A stretch of DNA of 64,000 nucleotides, from assembly GCA_013397115.1 (NCBI GenBank), contig VWZW01001014.1:2158877-2222876 (forward strand), read 5' to 3'. This document shows positions 54,301-64,000 of the stretch, piece after piece (the stretch's first letter is position 1; each line of letters begins with the position of its first letter). The DNA is from Edolisoma coerulescens (lineage: Eukaryota > Chordata > Aves > Passeriformes > Campephagidae). The notes beneath the pieces are model-generated. The model did no database searches. It saw nothing but the letters and a program-made list of their open reading frames with translations, and was not told the origin of the DNA. Position numbers and translations under genes: made by a program.

Positions 54301-57300
54301 AGGCTTAATGCTGCTCTCTTCATAAGGGAAATGTCTCCTGCTGCATAGCAAAACAGGCTGCAGGCCTTTCAAAGATGCTCTGGTGGCGAGGAGATGAGTC
54401 ACTTCAGGCTACTGCCACACGCAGGAAACCAAGCTGACAGCTCAGCTGCACACAATTGCATTAAAAGCACAAAAATAGAGATTTATACAGGCCAGCACCA
54501 AAGCTAGCTGCACACATCAGTGTGAGCTCAAGTCACTCCTCCTCCAGGAGGGAGGCACTCTGCTCACCAGCCCAAGCTCTGCAAGGCTTTGCTGCTAATA
54601 GGATCATTTCCTTCTAAAACCTTCCCCACGGCAGCAGCCCAGGAACACGCACAGCTAACTTGGGCTGAAAGGGAATTTTCCACCACCCACAAGCCTTTTT
54701 CTACCTTGCATAAATCTTCTCAAGCACAGGCCACAAAGAATCCACACGGGCCTCTGCAGATGACACGTAACAAGTAATTTGACACAATAAATTTCCAGGA
54801 ACCAGCTCTCATGTCAAGTTTCCTTTACACCCTCGCATTTCAAATAAGCATATGTTGACTTTAGGCCTCCTTCCAGGTCCCTTCATGTTGCTATAACAAT
54901 AGGATGGGGGCTTCACATAAATCACTACACGGCCATTAAGCAAAAAGATCATTCCCCCTCTCTCTGTCAATTAAGCAATATCAGATAGAGGCAGATACAC
55001 TGACAAGACATCCTTTTTCATCTGAGAAAATAAGCTTAAGCAATCCCTATATAATCACTCTTTTTCTCAGCAAACTTTCTGGAGCATAGATAAGATCAAA
55101 GGCTGTTTTCCCAGCCAACAAAGTTATTAACACCTCAAGGAAAAGGCAATGTTGCACAAAAGCCAGAGCTGTCTGATGGCTTCCTTAATCTGAGGATGGA
55201 GACATGGAGCAGCAGGGAGCCTTACCCCAGTACAAACAGGGCAGCATCTGCACATGAATCAGAAAACAACATGCTTTTTTGGGAAGAATACATATTTTTG
55301 AGACATTTTCTTTGACAGAACAGTTCCCAAAATAAAAAAAATGCACATGTATTTTTAACTACAGAAAAACATCTTCATGGCACGCAATCAGAAAGCACAG
55401 CAGACAATGCATTGCATGCTGAAGTTAAAAGGAAAGGGGATAGGTATTACCATAAAGCTGTTTCACAAGCAAGTAAATTCTGAATATATTTTCACAAGAC
55501 AAACCCTCTTACCCCCAAGATCTCAAAAAATCCAGTCAGCTCAATTTTATTAGGAACATGTAGATAACAGACCCATGGAATACATTTTAATTTAATTTTT
55601 GTCTTTGTTAGCTGAGATAAGAGGCCAAACTGTAGGGAGCACTAGGGAAGGGAGCTGATTAGAAACTAGGAGTTCCATATGAGCAGATACAGTAAAACTG
55701 TTTCCTGTCTTTCGTTAAAGCCGACATCCAGCATGGACTCTCTGATATACAAGGAGTGTTTTTCCTCCTGTTTTCAAGAAAAAAACTTCAACTCACTGAC
55801 CCTTGACTTTCCTTTGTAAAATGTGGCTAAAATGGGCCAAAGGATTCAAAAGCTGCTGAGGAGAGACAACAAAAAGAGACAGAGATGCACAAAGTAAGGA
55901 TATGAATTTGTTTTCTGAACTAACAATAATAAGAAAGGAGAAAGAATAATCTGGGCCACCAGTTCCAAAAATATGACACAAGTATCATCTGCAGTTTAAA
56001 AGCAGTATGCAAATGACATCTGAACAGCCAAATGATGTTTGTGCACGCCACTGAGACTACGTTTGTAAAAAAGCCTTGTGCAGAGTACAATCAAGCTAAA
56101 ACAAGGCCACAAGCATTTAATTCATCACAACTAGCATGGCAAGAGCCTCCTCCTTAACACAGCACACTCTGACCGTCCTACCTGCACTGCACCAATTTAA
56201 GGAGAGCCCTACCACACCTTGCCAAGGACCACCATGGTATCTAAGTTTCATCAAGAGACATGCCAAAATTGCACCATTGTTACTTCAGCCATGTAAGGGA
56301 AAAAACCCTCCACCCTTCCAGAAAGAAAATACAGCTCACGAACATATAACTGAAAGGAGAAACATCGCATTTGAATTGTAGAAATGATAACATGCATTCC
56401 AGTTCCAGCCTGAAAAGCCTGGGAACATGGACATGGGAAAGGATTACGTACCTCTGCCTAGGTCAGTCCATAGCTCTGTTCATAGATCCCCGAGAGTACT
56501 CAATGCAGAGAAAGCTATCAGAAAAAATTATTATTACTTAATATTTATGTAGCACTTTCCACCTGGCAATTTTTAAGCAACCAATACATTAAGTAATTTA
56601 CCAAGAAAAAGAAGAACATACATTGGCCTTTTGTGTGATCAGTAGCTCATGCTTTCAGAAGAAAACAATTCTACTTTATTAAACTTTACAGCCTGAATTT
56701 ACTATACATTTTTCACTGTTACATTTTAAATTGGTAGCGAGGTAATCCATCAGGTTATTAGCTCCAAAATGCATTTAACAGTGCATTTTGCTGAGTTCCC
56801 ATACTAAGAAAACCACAGAAAAACCTGGAGCTGTTAACATCTTTTTATCATTGGTTAAGAACTAACAAGTTAGGGCACTGTAACTGCTGTTAAAAAAAAC
56901 GAAAACAAACCAACCTGAAAAATATCCCACCTTCCAACTTTGCCACCCTGGATTATTCTCTTGCTAACGATGCCCAGTTAGCGATTCTCCCTTATTTCAA
57001 TTCAACTGTTTGAGATCTTTCTGAAATCATTTCCAGCTACAACAGGGCTTCCTTTTTGTGGGTAGCAACACATGTCAGCTTGGCACAGCTTTCCTCTTAC
57101 ACAAGTGCAAGATGTTTCCTTGTGTTAATACAGAAAGCTATCAAAAACATACAGTGGCTGGATTTAAAAGCAGATTCCATAGCACGGGCTGTCATTAGCA
57201 TTTCTAGCCAGCAACACTATGCTGATCTGAAAATAAATCTTTTGGGGCTATGATTTAAAAAATACAGTTCACATGCTCACTGCAACAGAGCAATCCTTGT

Positions 57301-57754
57301 ATTTCAGATATTTGGTCTATCTCTCTTCCATGGCCTGTGGGATGAAGTGGCAGCACACTGATTTTTATTGCTGGTGAACTCAGACAAGAGACTGCTCTTT
57401 ATAAGACACAATACAAGCACAAGCAAATATGATGGCTGCATCCACTCAACTCAGATATATTTTTTTTTAAATGCATAAAATGGGTACATTAATTTAGGGG
57501 ACATTCAAACTTTTGGCAAATAGCCAATCCACCATATCAGTGACATAAATATTGGTCATTTTTGACTTGGGATACCATGGCAGTGAATCACTGGAAAAAT
57601 CAGGGATTCATCTTGTCTCCTTCTCTCCTTTAGCAGTAGGGAGATGAATTTCCAGAGGGGGATAAACTTTCTGTTCTCTGAGGTACTCAACTGAGCAAGG
57701 CTGGATATAAGAAAAAGGTGGATCGTTAACACAAGTAAGCGGCTCTTTAATATG
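51373..57754. other. Intergenic DNA downstream of CHST10
   Basis: No exon-like coding is seen. A diverged CR1-like phrase (CAGGCTGAACAAG near 51.65 kb) is too short to call. The small open frames lack family features. Confidence 0.6.
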
Positions 57755-58698
57755 ACATCTTGCTTTTGTAACATCTTTATTAATCGTAACTGTTAGAAGA
57801 AAAGACAAGTTAAACTGTGTGAGAGCATCTTGTAATTATTATATGTGCTCCCACAAATACAACTGATACTTTAAATTAATTTTCCTTAAAGTTTCCTTAG
57901 CAGTTTCATGTTTCTTCTATGCTCCACTTGCAGCTGGTGTTCTCACATAACTTACATAGCCAGGAGTTAAATAATCTCTTGAAAATCAAAAGTAGAATGG
58001 TGAGGCTCAATACATCAGTAGTAAATACAGTAAACACTTGACAAAAATACAGAGACAACTGGGGTGTGGAACCAGTTCATTTTCTTACATCTCTAAAAGC
58101 TTCTGTCTAATTAGATTCATTTTTTGACAAACAAGAATGGGATTAGATCAGCATTATTGTTATTATAGTAGTCACATGACAGAACCTAGATGGTTATATT
58201 TGTCAAGCATTTAATCAATTTCTAGTCCTGTATGGCCTCTTCATTTACAAAACTCATGGGAGACTACATGACTTTCTCATGAGCAGGAATCATCACGTTT
58301 ACCCACATGTCAGGGTTAACCTACAGTGGAATCGCCATCTTTATAAATACTTCACAACATTTCAAAAATGGCCTTCTGTCTGGGAGGAGAGGAAGATCAT
58401 AGCCCATTTGTTCTCCCTCTTTTTTCTTGGAGGGAAGAGGGGAGAAGTCAAATTCTGTATTTCAGATAACAGAGACATAATTCCTAACAAATTGCAATGT
58501 CATGTACTGAAAACGTGGTCAGGAAACAACAACTATAAGCCCCTACTTGTTCATATGACAAATATTTCACTGAAAAGTGGAGCAACATCAAAAAGCTAGA
58601 AAACAAACGGTCGTTCTCAGCTCTGTCAGTGTTGCAGCTGGTATTCACGCAGGCTTAGATTAATCCATGAGACACTTTTTCAGGCCTTATCCCAGGTG
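57755..58698 (-). other. CHST10: Probable CHST10 3' UTR
   Basis: Non-coding sequence follows the CHST10 stop. The first minus-strand AATAAA downstream of the stop is at 57776-57781; a second at 57364-57369 could extend the transcript. The end is inferred. Confidence 0.45.
57776..57781 (-). promoter_or_regulatory. Candidate CHST10 polyadenylation signal AATAAA
   Basis: The hexamer lies about 920 bases after the stop codon and is the first AATAAA in that direction. Confidence 0.4.
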
Positions 58699-59236
58699 TC
58701 AGTTAAGCAAGAAATCAGGCTCACGATAACCAAAGAGTTTAAAATCGCCTTCAAATCGTGCATAGAGGCGTCTTATATCTCTCTTGCTAATTCCTGAAAA
58801 ATACCGCTCTACTTTTGTTCTGTTGTACACTGTTATGCCTGGTGGGATGGTGGGGTATGACACCAAGTGGTCTATGCCTGCTGCTTTCAAGATATATGGA
58901 GCATCGTCCTCCAGGGTTTCGTGGTGTCCGATCACACTGTATGTGATTTCACAGGGAGCACAAAGTTCCACATACGTTACCCAGTGAATGATGTGGTCAC
59001 CAAACTGAACATCCAGCCATCGGTGATTAGGGTCACCCAGGTAGCGCACAAAATCCTCAAACTGCAGCCCTTTGGTCTCTGTGCGATTCTTTCTGTATTT
59101 ACGAATGATGCCAGGAGCAATTTCATGCCGGTACCAAGGTTCAAACCGAGGATTGTGCACAAACTTGTCTTTAAATGCAGAAATAAGTCTTTCAAATGGA
59201 TCTCTAACTATAAAAAACTTGAAGTATAAATTCAGT
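58699..59236 (-). CDS. CHST10: CHST10 last coding exon (3'-PAPS site to C terminus)
   Basis: The acceptor TGTTTAG has its AG at 59237-59238. The exon starts with the last base of Arg178 and ends at a TGA at 58699-58701. It encodes FFIVRDPFERLISAF, HNPRFEPWYRHEIAPG, LGDPNHRWLDVQFGDHIIHW, VTYVELCAPCEITYSVIGHH and the C terminus PDFLLN. The N-glycosylation sequons NRT at 228 and in VYNRTKV are kept. Confidence 0.98.
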
Positions 59237-62200
59237 CTAAACAGAGGAAGAAAAAAAATTAAAGAATTAAGGGAAGTGTTTAGCATATACTTACAAAATG
59301 TACATAAACTCTGACCACAGACTCAGCAATGTGAATCTTAGAGCACGTGCATAGTCTATCAATATTATAATCAATAGGACTAGAAATACAATTTCTATCT
59401 TCTTACTAGCAGTTTTTGCATACAGGACAAAGAAGAAATAGTTTATCCTAGTTTTCACATTTTATTCAAACTGGAGGAGTTTAGCTTATCTCAATCCATA
59501 TAAACAGGAGACAAAAGACACTGAGAGCTCTGAGTCAAAGATATTTGTAATGCCATGTGATCAAGCTCAAAAAGCAAAATACATAAGGACATGGGGAAAA
59601 GTGCATTGCTGAAGCTAAATGCATACAGAAGGCTGCATTTTTCACTGGCAGGCAGTTAGATAAATTGCTGCTTAAGTAAAAAAAAAAATTTAAATGGTAT
59701 TTTATTTGATGTTTCATCATGCTTTCAATAATGGCTGAGAACACCACTGAAACATGAGACCACAGTTTTCAAGAGAATTTCATGTATTACTGTGATACTG
59801 TATTATGTAATATTCTGTAGTCAGATTATCTGTAGGAGGAGTAAATTGAAAACAAAGTTTATTTCAATAAATAGCTAAGAAAAGACATTGAGACCCCAAT
59901 CCTCACTGAAATAAGGATGGATGGACTGGATGTGGATGGACTCTTTTCAGCCTGTACAGAACTTGAATCATACTTCAGATTCTCCTGACTTACTCCTAGC
60001 CAGGCAGGGCTAGATAGAGGTCAGCAAACTAAATCAACAGATCCACACCACCCTGCTTTCCACACCTAAAACTCCGGTGATTTCAGAATTCCCAACCAAA
60101 CCCATGTTACACACCTCCAGCATAGCTTCTGTGCTGAGCAGAATGCAGCAACCCAAGCAATAATGGCATTTAACTTCATATATCCTAACTAGGGCTCAAC
60201 CCCAGGTGAACAGTGTTCAGGGCTGCTCACAGGGAGGGAGAACAGATCCACGTTCTCAAGAAAGTAGTGACAATATTTTCTTTCGCACAATATCAACCCA
60301 ATCAATTGACCCCAATGTTACAGGCACAGCTGTGATAAATGTCCTTGTGCCATTGCATGCAACAAAAAACCTTAGGCTGAGCTCTACTGACATCTGACAC
60401 ATGTATAAAGAGTTGAGTCTTCAGAAACCCCACAAACCCCATGCAAGCACAGGCTTACAAATGTCCACTGTCATCTCATGTCCTGTTCTCTCCATGTTGC
60501 CACCCCTTACAGGGATTATATATGGCATAGCCTCTAGTAGAGACGAGAGCAGGCACAGTTAAAGATCTAGCCAAAGTAATGTAGAAGTTCTACTGCAGAG
60601 TATTTTTTAGCTCTGAAAATAACCAGAAGCACTTAAACAGGAAGACAAAGTGATTCAGCTGAATGGAAAATATTGTGGGGCTAAGAAGCACTAACAACTT
60701 AAACCTAACCAGTTCAATCCCAGTAATTAAGTCTGCTGCAATGACAATCTTACCTGTAGGCAATAAGGTTTACCATACAAGACATCAGAATGGGCTGTCC
60801 AATTAAACCTCCAGTTCTGAAGGCCAACTATCTAACAGCTAGGTACGCACTGAATTACAGAAACCTTATATCCCAAGGAGCTGGCTGGCTCACCTAACTA
60901 TATCACAAATTACACTGGTGCTCTCCTTCAAAGCCAGTAGGAAGGCAGACACAGCAACATCTGTGAGGATAACAGAATAGCGCCATAATACAAGTGGTGG
61001 AGCAGAAACCCTGCTGTCATCACTTTCAGATGCAGACTTCAGCTGTACCCTTGACTGCTCGTAACACCACTGACCTCAACCCCATCCCACACTCATCAGA
61101 AGGGCCACTTACCGTTTTTTAATTTCAGAGTCACTGAAAGAGGACAAGCGTGGAAGGCCATTCTTCTCATGATCATGTACAATGTTTTCTGGGATCTCTT
61201 CTATGGAAGAAAATGCTCCTAGACAAATCAAAACGAGAGAGCAAGTGATTCATTCAAGGGAAAAATCAGTGAGTATAAGCAAGCATGTGTGCCTTTGGCT
61301 GACACTTTTATGTCTTTCTCTTTTCTTTATTTTTACCATTTAAAGTTACTATGTTTAAAGCTGTTAAATTATGAGAGATTCTGACTGCGAAGCTGAAACC
61401 TGCTAAAATTCTTTAGGGTATGTGACATCAAGGCCCAAGACCAAATGGCCCCGAAATTCTCAGAAAAGCATATTATACAAATTTCATCAACAATTATGTC
61501 TAAGCCTGTAACTCCTCACATGTCAATGTCCCCATTCTCTTTCTCTCTGCCTGCACGTACAAATGGAGGAACTCCATTTATATGGAGGATTAACTCAGAA
61601 GAAGGAACCAGCTTTTTGGCTGAGCTTCAACCACCAACAAAAATAAATGCTATGAGCTGCTTTTGGAACTGCTTCAATACAAAAGTACTTTGCTGTCAGG
61701 ATCCATAAAGTTATTTTAGCAAGTATGCTGTGCTGAAACAAAAATTCCAATCAGAGAATACTCCACAGATTAAAAGGCACTAAAATTAACAACAAAAAGT
61801 CTCCAGATATTCATTTCTGCAAGCACATAATCTGACAAGAAAAATAATGTCACTTAACTCTGCTGCGTTCATTTTAATATCCTGATCCATGAAAGTTTTA
61901 TGACCTTGAGAAACATCTCATGTGGCCTCTTGGGCTTTAGGCATAAGCCTTCACACAGCAGCATCATTTCAGAGTATCAACCTGCAACAAGCACAGGGCG
62001 CTACAAAACAAGCCCGTTACGTGAAAGCCTCTACAGCCTTCTCATTTCCAGAACTGAAGTGAATAATACACACCACTCAGCTGCTCAGTTTTCCAATTTT
62101 TTTTTTCCTGGAGGGAGTGGGGCGTGAGGGGTGGGGACTGGGGTTATATTCTATCAGTTTCAAGTTTTCAATTGTGTTTTTTGGTACTATAGGTGAATTG

Positions 62201-63700
62201 CATGTGGACAATAGATGTCAGCCTAGGCAGCCTCAGAAACCGATACTTTGCATTCATTCAGAGAACATACTCAGTACAAACAGTAGCAGAGTTAGCTCCC
62301 CCCCCAGTGCCACAGCTGCATTTCCCCATCCTGAATCTCCAAATACCACTTAGGTATTTGAACATAAATTATTCCCCCTCAAATATGAGCCCTGCCTTCT
62401 GAAACTACCCAAAGAGGAGAAAGTTATGTCAACCACAGCAGTAGCCTTCATTAGCAGATACCAGTGCACTGGCAGCTTAAGGCAAAAGGGACCAGTGTTT
62501 ATGTGGAAACAATTTTCTATCGTTATCTAACACAACAGAACTAGGAAGCTCAAGGTGAAAAGTTCCCTGCTGTTGAGATGTGAGTTATCCTCCACTCAGT
62601 GCAGCCAATACATCCCTGCCCATCCTGAGGCATTCTTTCCATGTTATCTCTCAAATGCTGATAAGAGCAGGTACTTCTAACGCCCTCATATAGTTCCATA
62701 TTTAGTACTTTGAGTGTGGCTTTCATAAGTATTAAGACACATGCACACACATAGGTACGGGTGTATCTCTGCTAGATTTTTAGCTCACATCCATAGACCA
62801 AGGATGAAACTAACATTAAAGTTTTTAATGTTAGTACTGCTTGCTAGAAAAATTTTGCTGAGGGACACAGTTCATTTGCTTATTTTTCAAACATACTCGT
62901 CCCTTTATTCCTTCTTTCACCATCTTTTATAACATAATTTTGGTGACCAAACTATTGCATTAAGCACCTCAGAATCTTCATAACTCTTAAGATGGTTCAC
63001 TGATAGAACATACATGAGAATTCAGCAATACAGACCAACAGCACCTGCCAAGTTTTAACTGGCTTTCTTCATGGTTAAAATCTCTAGTTAAAAGTCATTG
63101 GCCTGTAGTCAAATTTCATATTATTGTTACTTAGGAATTAAGATACTTTGTCATGTACTTTCAAATTCTATAAATGAGTGCACCCCTTCAAAGATCAGAA
63201 ACCTACCTACCACATGCATATAGGTACTCTGCCATGACTCAAATAACTTTTGAGCCAAGTAATAACAATACTTATTTTTACAGAAAGATCTCATTTTAAG
63301 GGGATGTTTTGAAAGGACTAGAAACAACTGTGATAAATGCAAAGCTGAAATTAAGTATCAGTGTACAGAAATGCAGAAAGAATCCATTTTAGTTGCCCCA
63401 GTTAGAGCAATTCTGTTTCCTCCTCCTCCTCCAAGAAACCCACACACCCACAGAAGAGTAGATACCATTTAAAACGATCAAGACTTTTTTCCACTGAGTG
63501 TTGCCCACTTTCGGCGTCTGACAAAACAGGATCTTGTGCTTGTCACACACAAATATTCGGTCCAAGACGAATTTGGAAACTGCAGTATGAGAGAGATCTC
63601 TCAATGCAGTGTCTCTGCAGACGTTCCTGAGAAGCTCAAGTCTTTCCATATGAACCAGCGGTTGGCGGATCAGATTTCCTGAAAAAGCTTTTCCAGTTGG
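58699..63700 (-). CDS. CHST10: CHST10, HNK-1 sulfotransferase (last three coding exons; 5' part outside window)
   Basis: Three minus-strand exons join in phase to 292 residues plus stop, corresponding exactly to residues 65-356 of the 356-residue mammalian enzyme. CHST10 is a Golgi type II membrane enzyme that transfers sulfate from PAPS to the 3-OH of terminal glucuronic acid, making the HNK-1 epitope on neural glycoproteins and glycolipids. Visible are the 5'-phosphosulfate site PKVGNTQWKK (127-136) and the 3'-phosphate site IVRDPFERLISAF with Arg189 and Ser197. Lys128, Arg189 and Ser197 are known to be essential, and all are present. The cytosolic tail and signal anchor (residues 1-64) would lie beyond base 64000. 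Identity to the remembered mammalian protein is high throughout. Confidence 0.97.
59237..61112 (-). other. CHST10 intron before the last exon
   Basis: No repeat or coding is recognised. Confidence 0.8.
61113..61218 (-). CDS. CHST10: CHST10 internal exon (residues 143-178)
   Basis: The 106-base exon has acceptor TGTCTAG and donor CG/GTAAGT (GT at 61112-61111). It encodes AFSSIEEIPENIVHDHEKNG then LPRLSSFSDSEIKK. Its split Gly and Arg codons match both neighbours. It lies between the two PAPS-binding segments. Confidence 0.97.
61219..63465 (-). other. CHST10 intron between the PAPS-site exon and the next
   Basis: It contains short T-rich and CA-rich stretches and no recognisable element. Confidence 0.8.
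63466..63700 (-). CDS. CHST10: CHST10 internal exon with 5'-PAPS site (residues 65-143)
   Basis: It encodes PTGKAFSGNLIRQPLVHMER, LELLRNVCRDTALRDLSHT, FVLDRIFVCDKHKILFCQ and PKVGNTQWKKVLIVLN. The donor is G/GTATCT. The acceptor is CACAAAG after a pyrimidine tract; starting here gives exactly the family length. The position matching human Asn99 (NLS) is Asp here, so that glycosylation site is absent. Confidence 0.94.
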
Positions 63701-64000
63701 CTTTGTGAAATGCAGAGGAGAAAGAAAAAACAAAAGTGAAAGACTTTAGTTTTCAGATCAAATTCTGAAGTATAAAAATCCCCAAACTATGCACCCTAAT
63801 GACTCCCAGATTCATGATTAAAATATCACTATGTATTAATTAAAGGAGTAGCCCCCGGTTTGCTTTCTGTGCTGCTACTATACATTGGTTCAAATCTTAA
63901 GACATTACATGGTAGTATACAGTAGTAAGAGCTTTTCCATACAACAATTTAAGTCTGCTGCACAGCAGCAGTGTCTTATCTGTGTGGATAAAACATGCCT
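63701..64000 (-). other. CHST10 intron, running out of the window
   Basis: It starts with the pyrimidine tract of the acceptor at about 63705-63735. The upstream exons, including the one for the signal anchor, are not in the window. Confidence 0.75.

Noticed and set aside
58699..63700. Other carbohydrate sulfotransferases of the same family (CHST8, 9, 11-14)
   Set aside because: The sequence is near-identical to CHST10 over 292 residues with the same length and residue numbering; the others are far more diverged.

Overview
The window is vertebrate nuclear DNA, almost certainly from a bird. Coding sequence is split into short exons with GT/AG borders, spread over AT-leaning DNA. The dispersed repeats are mostly CR1 LINE fragments with the avian 3' end. 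There is one CpG island, and I see no bacterial-style operon structure. I cannot tell the species from the sequence.

Two genes are visible, both on the minus strand. Positions 5456-21384 hold eleven consecutive coding exons of LONRF2, a RING-finger and LON-domain ubiquitin ligase. They are exons 2-12 of an expected 12. All ten internal exon junctions agree in reading phase and together give 530 residues. The first exon is not present. The CpG island that should contain it (about 35.5-36.8 kb) is interrupted by a 760-base run of N at 35559-36318. Positions 58699-63700 hold the last three coding exons of CHST10 (HNK-1 sulfotransferase). They cover residues 65-356 of a 356-residue family length; the membrane-anchor exons lie beyond base 64000. 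As I recall, LONRF2 and CHST10 are also neighbours on the same strand in mammals (human 2q11), which supports both identifications.

Layout. 1-640: unassigned DNA with a weak CR1 fragment. 647-1630: a probable solo retroviral LTR on the minus strand. About 2745-5455: probable LONRF2 3' UTR. 5456-21384: LONRF2 exons 12 to 2. 21385 to about 35558: intron 1, with several CR1 fragments. 35440-36780: CpG island and promoter, with the gap, three CACGTG E-boxes and a D-box-like site. 36842-36894: an ATAC microsatellite. 36900 to about 57700: intergenic DNA with one clear CR1, a small tandem/inverted repeat and a purine-rich stretch. About 57755-58698: probable CHST10 3' UTR. 58699-63700: CHST10 exons.

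The two genes do not share a pathway. LONRF2 acts in protein quality control, and CHST10 makes the HNK-1 glycan epitope in the Golgi; both matter in neurons. I found no undescribed multi-gene system. The items most worth checking are the missing first exon, the E-box/D-box cluster, a phase-preserving alternative donor in LONRF2 exon 5, and the loss of one N-glycosylation sequon in CHST10.
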